A DNA stretch of 64,000 bases from Saprospiraceae bacterium (GTDB taxonomy: Bacteria > Bacteroidota > Bacteroidia > Chitinophagales > Saprospiraceae). Below the pieces are notes generated by a model. It was not told where the DNA came from. It searched no databases and saw only the letters and a list, made by a program, of their open reading frames with translations. Shown here one piece after another: positions 1 to 7,086 of the stretch. A program made the translations under genes and the position numbers. Position 1 is the first letter of the stretch. Every line of letters begins with the position of its first letter. The stretch covers positions 124,001-188,000 of the forward strand of contig JAIYAP010000041.1 in NCBI GenBank assembly GCA_027488935.1, given 5' to 3'.

Positions 1-517
1 CGAGGATTCCCTGATTTATACGGGCGACACGCTTTTATATGCCATCAATGCTAATCGCCCGTTGGCCAGTGTCAATTGGGAACCGGCCGCATTTGCCGAT
101 GCGCAAGGGCTCGATTTTGCGCTGTTGTACCCTGCTTACACCACCCTGTTCAAATTGACTGCTACCGATACCAGCGGTTGCGCGGTAGAAGACGAGGTAC
201 TGATTTCGGTACGGCGCAAACGCAATGTGTATGTGCCGAATGTATTATCGTTGTTTGCCAGTTTGCCTGAAAACCAGGCATTTACGGTGTATGGCAGCGG
301 CGGTATTATAGAAGTTGTTTCCCTGCGGGTGCTGGATCGTTTTGGCCGTTTGTGGTTCGAAAAATACAATTTCCCGATCAACCAGCCGAGTGAGGGTTGG
401 GATGGCACCTGGAATGGCAATACTGCACTCCCGGGCGTGTACATATGGGAAACCCAAGTGCGCTTCAGTGACGGTCGCCTGGAAAAGGTTCGGGGCGATG
501 TTACCCTGCTGCGGTAA
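1..517 (+). CDS. Secreted protein, C-terminal part with T9SS type B (gliding motility-associated) sorting domain; 5' end outside window
   Basis: The reading frame is open from base 2, so the gene begins upstream of the window and only about 171 residues are seen. The last ~100 residues form a gliding motility-associated C-terminal (CHU_C) domain: a VYVPNV entry, a 'LRVLDRFGRLWFE' core, then 'GWDGTWNG' and a final 'GVYIWETQVRFSDG' strand. In Bacteroidota this domain sends large cell-surface proteins through the type IX secretion system. The upstream residues resemble the Ig/PKD-like modules that usually precede it. Its stop lies 6 bases from the stop of the convergent dihydroorotase-like gene. 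The function of the missing N-terminal part cannot be told. Confidence 0.85.
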   Translation, partial: EDSLIYTGDTLLYAINANRPLASVNWEPAAFADAQGLDFALLYPAYTTLFKLTATDTSGCAVEDEVLISVRRKRNVYVPNVLSLFASLPENQAFTVYGSGGIIEVVSLRVLDRFGRLWFEKYNFPINQPSEGWDGTWNGNTALPGVYIWETQVRFSDGRLEKVRGDVTLLR

Positions 518-523
518 ATTTTT

Positions 524-1816
524 CTAATTTTTATGACACTGATCTCCTTGCACAATGCCCAAAACGCGGCCTTTGAGCGGCTGGTTCAATAAGGGCGAGT
601 TTTTCGATTTGGAGCGCATATTTTGTAACGTGTAGGTCCAATCGGCCGTTGGATCAAAAAGGGTCAGTTCGGCGCGCGCTCCTACTTCAATAGGATGGAC
701 GGGAATGCCCAATAACTGCCGTGGTTGCACGCTGAGCTTTTGCACCAGGGCGGGTAAACTGAGTTGACTGGCCAAAAAGCGGCCATACAGCGGGAACAGC
801 GTTTCCAATCCGGTCATTCCAAACGCGGCATAAGGAAACTCCAGGTTTTTCATTTCTTCGTCCCAGGGCAGGTGGTTGCTACACAGCACATCAATGGTGC
901 CATCCAACAGACCTTCGAGCAAAGCAGTTTGGTCGTCGGCGCTGCGCAACGGGGGCATTACTTTCCAATGGGCATCAAACGCTTCGATGGGCTGCAGGTG
1001 TTCCGGTGCATCGCCCAGGAGTACCTGATCGGTAAAACAAAGGTTGGCAATCGCCACCGAGGCGGTCACATTTGCGCCGGTTTTTTTTGCAGCCCGGATT
1101 AATTCCACGCCTTTTCGGGTAGAAACCAGGTGGATATGCAGACGGCTTTCCGCGTATTCGAGCAGGCTGAGGTCGCGTTGAATCATCACGGTTTCCGACA
1201 AAGCGGGTATGCCTTTCAAGCCCAACATGGTGCTGATGAGGCCTTCATGCATTTGTCCGCCCCCTGCAATGGTTTTATGATGCGGTTCGTTCAAAATAAG
1301 TCCATGAAAGGCACTGGCGTATTGTAAAGCGCGGAGCAAGAGTCCCGCGTCCTGCACGGCATTTGCACCGTCCGAAAAAGCCACCGCACCTGCATGGTGC
1401 ATGTCTATCAATTCTGCGAGGTCTTTCCCTGCTGCGTCCACCGAAATTGCCCCAATTGGGAAAAACCGCACCGGATACGCTGCGGTATTGTTTTTTATGT
1501 AAAACACTTCCGATTTCGAATGCACGGCCGGTTGGGTGTTGGGGAAACAGGCAATCGCCGTGAATCCACCTGCTGCTGCTGCCATGGCTGCCGAATGCAA
1601 GTCTTCCCGATGCTCAAAACCCGGATCGGCAATATGGGTGCCCAGATCGAGCCAGCCGGTTGAAACGCAGGCACCTTGTGTATCCCATAATTCAGCATCC
1701 GGGGCAGTGATTCCAGTACCAATTTGCACGATTTCGCCCGCCCGAATCAGGATGTCCAGGGGTGCAGAAACCGATTTTTCATCAACAATTTTTACATTTT
1801 TAAGCAGGCGTTGCAT
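524..1816 (-). CDS. Dihydroorotase-like protein, probable pseudoenzyme lacking metal ligands
   Basis: 430 residues, full length for type I dihydroorotase/amidohydrolase, with the family framework intact: AAAAGGFT, FPNTQP, 'FSDGANAV', PPLRS and a GMTGLET motif near the end. The metal and substrate residues are largely gone. The usual HxH of 'DxHVHLRxPG' reads G59-T-H61 followed by IADPG, so the substrate Arg is also lost. The HCED-type motif is NEPHH, the His before VST is Leu, the PHH motif is IAN, and the catalytic Asp of TDHAPH is Asn (SNHLPW, about residue 312). Inactive homologues of this kind (PyrC' in Pseudomonas) support aspartate transcarbamoylase structurally. A similar non-catalytic pyrimidine role here is inference. 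It is last in a minus-strand run after a membrane protein gene (57-bp gap). Confidence 0.8.
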   Translation of the reverse strand: MQRLLKNVKIVDEKSVSAPLDILIRAGEIVQIGTGITAPDAELWDTQGACVSTGWLDLGTHIADPGFEHREDLHSAAMAAAAGGFTAIACFPNTQPAVHSKSEVFYIKNNTAAYPVRFFPIGAISVDAAGKDLAELIDMHHAGAVAFSDGANAVQDAGLLLRALQYASAFHGLILNEPHHKTIAGGGQMHEGLISTMLGLKGIPALSETVMIQRDLSLLEYAESRLHIHLVSTRKGVELIRAAKKTGANVTASVAIANLCFTDQVLLGDAPEHLQPIEAFDAHWKVMPPLRSADDQTALLEGLLDGTIDVLCSNHLPWDEEMKNLEFPYAAFGMTGLETLFPLYGRFLASQLSLPALVQKLSVQPRQLLGIPVHPIEVGARAELTLFDPTADWTYTLQNMRSKSKNSPLLNQPLKGRVLGIVQGDQCHKN

Positions 1817-1873
1817 GGCGCGGTATTTTTTATGCTGGTGGATTTGGCCGGTTTTAGGGTTTATTTTAAAAAA

Positions 1874-4258
1874 TCACTCGCGTTTGTACCAATAGTTATT
1901 GCGCACCACCCATTTGGGTTCATCGCGGTACAAATAGTAATCACTACTTTTTATCAGTACTTCATCCATGTAAAAATTGCCTTTCACGGAACGCGGCTCT
2001 ATGAAAATGCGTACCGTGGAGTTATCGCCCTTTACTTCAAACCCTAAATCTATAAGGCCCCAACCTTGTACAATGGTGCGCAAACTGAAACGCAAACCTT
2101 CATGTTGGAACCCCAGTTGTTTGCCATCAGTACGGTCTTTTTCAAAAAACTTGGCCGTTGCGTTGATGTTCATGTCGCGGTCCGACTTCAACCACATGGA
2201 TAAATTATAATGTCCCTTTGGCAAATGGGCGTCGAACACCATAATAGAATCTGAAAATGGTCCCATGTACGCGCCTTTCCCTTGAAAAACCAGATCAGTT
2301 GTGGTAAGGGAGTCGTACGACTGGTAATAAAAATGGCTATTGGCGCTGGTGGATGTCCAGGGCTTTTGTGCTGGATACAACGTTTCTTTCAACATGCTGT
2401 TATACACGATCCGCGCCAAATGCCGTTGGTAGGCCCGAATACTATCCAGTTCGATGGATAAAATGCGCATTTCGGGGCTATCATACACCAAGGTGGCTTT
2501 TTCAGTCAGATGTGCATAGTGGTCTTTTGATTTTTCCCATTCTTTGGGTTCAATCATGATGGCAATCGGGCGGTTATCCGGAAAATCATCCAGGATGGCG
2601 GGCGCTTCGCAGGCTTCCAGGCCCAGTTGCACCGACTTGCTCATTTGTTTCAAGGGTGTACGACTCAGGTTTACGGCCAAATCGGGTACCCCGGTATGAT
2701 AGGCCGTGTAGTACATTTTTTTGTACAGCCAGTAATTGATGTCCAAAATGAGGTTTTCGGAACCAATATGGTAGTACGGAATGGGCATCAAAGCCTGAAA
2801 CTTGCTAAAATCTACTTTATTGATCCAATGGTCGGGACTGTTCACGGCAATGCTGCGTTTTGCAAAATTGGGCGACAGCGTAAGGGGCTTCATTTGCTGG
2901 AACGTGTACGCTTCAAAGGCCAGCAGCGCGACCGGTCCCAGCGCAATCACCCATTTGAACCAAGGCGCGCGCCCCTTGAAACCTTTAAAACGGGTGCTCA
3001 CATTCCAAAGCACATAAAAAGCGATCACATTGACTACATAATAATACGCCCACACAAAACGCCCCAGTCCACGAAACTGCCGCAAAGGCCCCATATATTC
3101 TACCATCCACTCCAGCCCTTTGATATCGAACGGAAAGCCCAGTGCAAAAATGAGCAACAGGGTAGCCGAAAAAAGAATGCCATGCAGGTAGTTTTTGTTT
3201 ACTCGGTGATAAGCTGCTTCCGACCAGTTTTTGCCAAACATGCGGTAGCGGGCAAACAACAGAAAAACGGTAAAAGCAGATGCTACAAACCCAATGTTTT
3301 GTTTGGCTTCAAAATCGAGCCCTTTGATTTTGAAAATATGTTTGGTAAACCATTGATACACTTGCGATTGTTCGTAGGGCATGAAAACCCCTTCAATACG
3401 GCCCACATAGGCCAAAAAACCTTGTGGGTATCCCGGTCGATCGGGGGTATAATTGGCCCAGTGTATCCAAATATTAAGCAAGGCAAACGGAACGATCACC
3501 ATAATGATCAAATGGCTAATGCGTACCCTGAAATTGCGCAAGCTGGGGTCGAGGATCAATTGATACACCATATATAACCCCAAAAAAAGTGCACTGATGC
3601 CCAGGTAATAAAAATGGATTTGCGCGGCGACCCACACCAGTAAGCCAATGAGCAAACTTTGGTAACGCCTGCTGTAACGGGCTTCATAATTGGATAATAA
3701 CAACAGCAACAAGGGGATCACCCAGGTGTGCGAAAGCCCGTAATGCCCATCAAAACGGTTGTATTGCGGCGATAAAAATACCATTCCAATCGATACCAGG
3801 CCTGCATACCAAACGGGCACATGCAATTTTCTGAACAAAAGGAAAATTATGCCCGCCCCAAAGAGCATGGAAAACAACTGCAAAAAATTGATGATTGCAA
3901 CGGTATTTCCACTAATGTCCGAAATGTTATGGTTCCACCATTGCATGGTCATGGCAAAGATCGGCTGCATATCGGTAAACAGAATATGCTCTCCGTTGGG
4001 GTAATTCATGCCACGGTAATGCACATAGGCGGTATCGCGCCCCACATGCCAGGCGGTGGTCATGTTATTTTTAAAACCGTCGACCGAATCGCCAATCATA
4101 AAATTATTGGGATAGGCGAGCCAGGTGCTGTTTTTGGGATACAGCAGCACCATGGTACACACGAGCACCAAACAAAATCCCCAAAAAGTATGCGAACGCT
4201 TGGGCCGGGTTAGGTCATGCAAGCTGTGTTCTATCTGTTGAAAAGGGTGCTTATTCAT
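1874..4258 (-). CDS. Large polytopic membrane protein (GT-C-like architecture) with C-terminal beta-rich domain
   Basis: 794 residues from the ATG at 4258. The frame also allows a TTG at 4288, directly after the TAA of the upstream glycosyltransferase, which would add 10 residues. Roughly the first 460 residues contain about ten hydrophobic segments separated by short loops, with a large early periplasmic loop (GDSVDGFKNN), as in GT-C glycosyltransferases and YfhO-like proteins. The last ~330 residues are soluble and end in a beta-sandwich-like region rich in aromatic strands. Pairing with a dolichyl-phosphate-type GT2 directly upstream suggests lipid-linked sugar transfer to a surface glycan or protein, but no catalytic motif could be pinned down. 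The exact family is not recognised. Confidence 0.6.
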   Translation of the reverse strand: MNKHPFQQIEHSLHDLTRPKRSHTFWGFCLVLVCTMVLLYPKNSTWLAYPNNFMIGDSVDGFKNNMTTAWHVGRDTAYVHYRGMNYPNGEHILFTDMQPIFAMTMQWWNHNISDISGNTVAIINFLQLFSMLFGAGIIFLLFRKLHVPVWYAGLVSIGMVFLSPQYNRFDGHYGLSHTWVIPLLLLLLSNYEARYSRRYQSLLIGLLVWVAAQIHFYYLGISALFLGLYMVYQLILDPSLRNFRVRISHLIIMVIVPFALLNIWIHWANYTPDRPGYPQGFLAYVGRIEGVFMPYEQSQVYQWFTKHIFKIKGLDFEAKQNIGFVASAFTVFLLFARYRMFGKNWSEAAYHRVNKNYLHGILFSATLLLIFALGFPFDIKGLEWMVEYMGPLRQFRGLGRFVWAYYYVVNVIAFYVLWNVSTRFKGFKGRAPWFKWVIALGPVALLAFEAYTFQQMKPLTLSPNFAKRSIAVNSPDHWINKVDFSKFQALMPIPYYHIGSENLILDINYWLYKKMYYTAYHTGVPDLAVNLSRTPLKQMSKSVQLGLEACEAPAILDDFPDNRPIAIMIEPKEWEKSKDHYAHLTEKATLVYDSPEMRILSIELDSIRAYQRHLARIVYNSMLKETLYPAQKPWTSTSANSHFYYQSYDSLTTTDLVFQGKGAYMGPFSDSIMVFDAHLPKGHYNLSMWLKSDRDMNINATAKFFEKDRTDGKQLGFQHEGLRFSLRTIVQGWGLIDLGFEVKGDNSTVRIFIEPRSVKGNFYMDEVLIKSSDYYLYRDEPKWVVRNNYWYKRE

Positions 4259-4288
4259 GTGTTCGGGTAGGTGAATGCTTGTGCTCAA

Positions 4289-4999
4289 TTATTTAAATAA
4301 CAATCGGATAAAGTTTTTCCCTTCTGCTGCCAGTACTTTCCAGCCTACTTTGCTGAACACCACGCCTTCGCGAAGTTCCACCTGAACGGGGGTTACTTTT
4401 ACCCGATTTTTTGCCAACATCAAAAATTCGAGGTCGAACAAGAAACGATCAATGGTGGTTTCCAAAAACAGGGCTTTCCCAGTGTGGTCAAAGCCTTTCA
4501 GTCCGCACTGCGAATCATCAATTGGTTGCCGCAGTACATGGCGCAACATCCAGCGCAGCGACCGCGATAATTGTCGCCGGAAGTAAGGCACCTTTTCGTA
4601 ATATCTTGTATCGCGGTTGCCCGCCGCAATGCCGCCTTGTAACAGGGTGGTTTCCACAATTTTCCGCATACTTTCGAGGGTATAGGGGAAATCGGTGTCG
4701 GTAACTAAGTGTATGTCAGCATCCGAAGCCGCTACGCCCTGCCGCAAAGCGTATCCTTTGCCGCGGTTTTGGGTATAACTGATCACGTTTGCCGTTGGAA
4801 TGAGCGCCCGGAGTTTTTCAAAATTGACCTCCGTGGCATTGTTGGGCGATCCATCGTTGACTACAATCAAGCCAGGCGCCGCAGTGAGGCCTTCCAACAG
4901 ACTACTGAATTGGTTGAAACGCGTTGCAAGTGCTACTTCCCAATCGGGCGGCGGATTGTAGCAGGGTACGATAATGTTGACGCGGGAGCTGCTTTGCAA
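4289..4999 (-). CDS. Family 2 glycosyltransferase (dolichyl-phosphate sugar synthase type)
   Basis: 236 residues with a GT-A fold pattern: NIIVPCYNPP at the N terminus, 'LIVVNDGS', then NRGKGYALRQG and the metal-binding DxD in 'VTDTDFPYTLE'. 'SQCGLKGF' follows, as in polyprenyl-phosphate mannose/glucose synthases. It probably moves a sugar from a nucleotide donor to a polyprenyl phosphate at the cytoplasmic face of the inner membrane. The start is TTG: a stop codon lies seven codons upstream in frame and there is no ATG before the conserved N terminus. A -7 box (TACTTTTG at 5033-5040, minus strand) fits that start. It is followed without a gap by the polytopic membrane protein, its likely partner. 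Confidence 0.85.
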   Translation of the reverse strand: MQSSSRVNIIVPCYNPPPDWEVALATRFNQFSSLLEGLTAAPGLIVVNDGSPNNATEVNFEKLRALIPTANVISYTQNRGKGYALRQGVAASDADIHLVTDTDFPYTLESMRKIVETTLLQGGIAAGNRDTRYYEKVPYFRRQLSRSLRWMLRHVLRQPIDDSQCGLKGFDHTGKALFLETTIDRFLFDLEFLMLAKNRVKVTPVQVELREGVVFSKVGWKVLAAEGKNFIRLLFK

Positions 5000-5032
5000 A
5001 ATAATAAGATGGGTGGATCGTCAAAGAATGCG

Positions 5033-5040
5033 CAAAAGTA
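5033..5040 (-). promoter_or_regulatory. Bacteroidota -7 promoter box for the glycosyltransferase gene
   Basis: Minus-strand TACTTTTG matches the phylum consensus TAnnTTTG. It lies 33 nt upstream of the TTG start at 4999, so transcription would begin near 5026. No clear TTG element at the usual -33 distance was seen. Confidence 0.5.
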
Positions 5041-5087
5041 GGAAAACTTCGAGAAGGTAGGTGGATAGAAATTGGGCCTTGTACACG

Positions 5088-5173
5088 TTAATACGCCATC
5101 CTGATCCGAAAACCCAGCCCGTCGTAGCCATTCCGACCGGAAGAAAGCATTTTAATTCGACGCTTTATGTTCA
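5088..5173 (-). pseudogene. Possible 3' remnant of a formylglycine-enzyme (SUMF1)-like gene
   Basis: A short minus-strand frame ending in TAA at 5088 reads 'SSGRNGYDGLGFRIRMAY'. This resembles the C-terminal 'RxxxxxGFRxx' signature of sulfatase-modifying-factor (FGE) domain proteins such as GldJ. It overlaps the 3' end of the beta-helix gene in another frame and has no upstream body. It could be a decayed gene end left by rearrangement, or chance. Confidence 0.25.
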
Positions 5174-7056
5174 TATTCAAATCGAAAAGGCGTCTCCGCC
5201 GGTATTTTTTCGCCAAAAACCGTGGTAATGGACGTTTTGCCGCGAAAATCGAAGTTTAAATACATAGAAGGCTCACCGGGGGCGCGTACTAAGGTAAGCA
5301 GACTGGGTGTTTGGCCGCTTTCAATCACTGGTTTTTCGAAGCCCTTGTGCGCGCGCAACACCCAGGCACCCGCGGGCCCGAGGATGCGGAATACATACAA
5401 TTGCGTTCCATTGGGTCCGGCCTTGATTTCCTTCAGGTGTACCATCGGCCGCAAAAAATCATACGGCCCCCAGGGTTCCATCAGAATAAATTCCCGGGGT
5501 TGTGGATATTGAACTTGCAAGGCGGTATTGATGCCACCAGGCAAACTATCGGGTTCTTTTAATTGTACATAGGGAATCATCAAAGGGGCGTATGGGTCGT
5601 CGGGTGTTTTGTCGGGGTGGTCGAAATTGAGTTTGCGCTGTCCCGTCAATTCGGGGTGCGCCCAGGTTTTTTCCAATACATTCGCAGCGGCGTACACATC
5701 ATTGCGCCAAAATTTGAGGCCTTTATTGGGCATTTGGGACTCCAAAAGGGTTTCAAAATTAAAAAACAGGTTTTCACCATTGACGGCCATGTTTTCCGAA
5801 GCGGATATTTTTAAGGGTTTGCGCACCCCTAAAAACACATTATGGTCTATTAATCCGTCGCGGCTGCGGGTGTCCCGTTTTTGAGCATAGCCCCAATCGG
5901 CGGGTTGTTTTGCATTGGCCCACAACGCAATACCTACACTGTCGTCGCGGATGTAATTTTGCCGAATCGTGTCATTTTGACCGTGTTCGACCGCAATCGC
6001 CGTTTTGCAGCCCGTAATCAGGTTGCCGGTAATGACACTTTCGTAACTATATCCGCCCCAGATGCCATAGGTACAATCGGTGATGTAATTGCCTTGTATC
6101 AGGTTGCGCGAAAACGTGACTTCGATCCCGTTGGTCGGTGCCGCACTAAAATCGTTGCCAAAAATAAAATTGTCGTTGCAGCCCCCTTGGCCGCTGTCCA
6201 TCGTGCTTTGTCCAGCCCAAAGAAACAATCCATCGCCCGAATGCGTGGCTGAATTGTAGGCGATGAGGTTGTTGCTGCTTTGTTCGTACAATAAAATACC
6301 GGCCGAATCCTGGCCGCGCTGGTAAAAACCATGCGAATACCCGCGCACATTCCAGTCGAGCCGATTGTGCATGATCCGATTGTTGCTGCAACGGTACATG
6401 CCGATGCCTACCCCCGAATTGAATTGGAAAACATTGTTGTAGACCGTGCTTTCACGGCAGCCGTGCATCAGCAACGCATTTTGATTCCCGGTAATATGGC
6501 AGGCTTTAACGGTTGCTCCGGTACAATTTTTAAGGTAAATGCCCGCTCCGTATCGCATCCATTCATTGTGTTCGTTATGGTGGTAACTGAGCCAGTCGGT
6601 CTCGTTTTCCCGTTCGCGTTCGGAATTAAGTTTTGGTCGATAGTTATAGGAAAAATCGCAGTTTTCGAGTACCAGGCCACTTACCCCTTCGGCCAGCAGG
6701 GCTACTTTATACCCACGGGCAGTTGCATTTTTCAGGATAATATTTTTACCTTTTACCTGAATAGCGACACCGGCAAAAGCGTTGGGCAGGGTATTTTCTG
6801 GTGCCCCCCGCAGCACGGCCTGTTGAAAATCGACGGTGATATTTTCGCCGGAAATTACGATTACAGGCTGCACGGATGCCAGATCGGTACTGTCCTGAAA
6901 TACCTGTGCAGGCGATGCAGACAAAGGATAAACACTCGATTTTATCCGGACCGATTGGCGGATCACCAATCCCTGGGTCAGTTTGATTTCAGGAGATTGC
7001 CCGTGCAAAGCATACATGGCAAATAGCAACAGCGGAATACAGAATAGTGCTTTCAA
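5152..7056 (-). CDS. Secreted right-handed parallel beta-helix protein
   Basis: 634 residues with an N-terminal signal peptide (MKALFCIPLLLFAMYALHGQS). Residues ~90-420 are a run of short imperfect repeats with Asn ladders (VLENCDFS, VKACHITGNQNAL, 'VYNNVFQFNSGVGIGMY', 'ITGNLITGCKTAI'), the hallmark of NosD/pectate-lyase-type right-handed beta-helices. About 200 beta-rich residues follow, without a recognisable sorting domain. The family includes carbohydrate-binding proteins, lyases and epimerases; no catalytic motif could be assigned, so the substrate is unknown. The start is TTG: no ATG precedes the signal sequence, and a -7 box at 7074-7081 supports it. It may be cotranscribed with the glycosyltransferase genes downstream. 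Confidence 0.75.
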   Translation of the reverse strand: MKALFCIPLLLFAMYALHGQSPEIKLTQGLVIRQSVRIKSSVYPLSASPAQVFQDSTDLASVQPVIVISGENITVDFQQAVLRGAPENTLPNAFAGVAIQVKGKNIILKNATARGYKVALLAEGVSGLVLENCDFSYNYRPKLNSERERENETDWLSYHHNEHNEWMRYGAGIYLKNCTGATVKACHITGNQNALLMHGCRESTVYNNVFQFNSGVGIGMYRCSNNRIMHNRLDWNVRGYSHGFYQRGQDSAGILLYEQSSNNLIAYNSATHSGDGLFLWAGQSTMDSGQGGCNDNFIFGNDFSAAPTNGIEVTFSRNLIQGNYITDCTYGIWGGYSYESVITGNLITGCKTAIAVEHGQNDTIRQNYIRDDSVGIALWANAKQPADWGYAQKRDTRSRDGLIDHNVFLGVRKPLKISASENMAVNGENLFFNFETLLESQMPNKGLKFWRNDVYAAANVLEKTWAHPELTGQRKLNFDHPDKTPDDPYAPLMIPYVQLKEPDSLPGGINTALQVQYPQPREFILMEPWGPYDFLRPMVHLKEIKAGPNGTQLYVFRILGPAGAWVLRAHKGFEKPVIESGQTPSLLTLVRAPGEPSMYLNFDFRGKTSITTVFGEKIPAETPFRFEYEHKASN

Positions 7057-7073
7057 GAAGGCCTGTTTTAGCG

Positions 7074-7081
7074 CAAAAATA
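7074..7081 (-). promoter_or_regulatory. -7 promoter box for the beta-helix gene
   Basis: Minus-strand TATTTTTG (TAnnTTTG) lies 17 nt upstream of the TTG start at 7056. Transcription would start about 10 nt before the start codon. Confidence 0.5.
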
Positions 7082-7086
7082 CCCTT

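Noticed and set aside
2627-3577. 316-codon open frame opposite the membrane protein gene
   Set aside because: It lies entirely antisense to a gene with clear membrane segments and reads as a low-complexity shadow rich in His, Gln and Pro.
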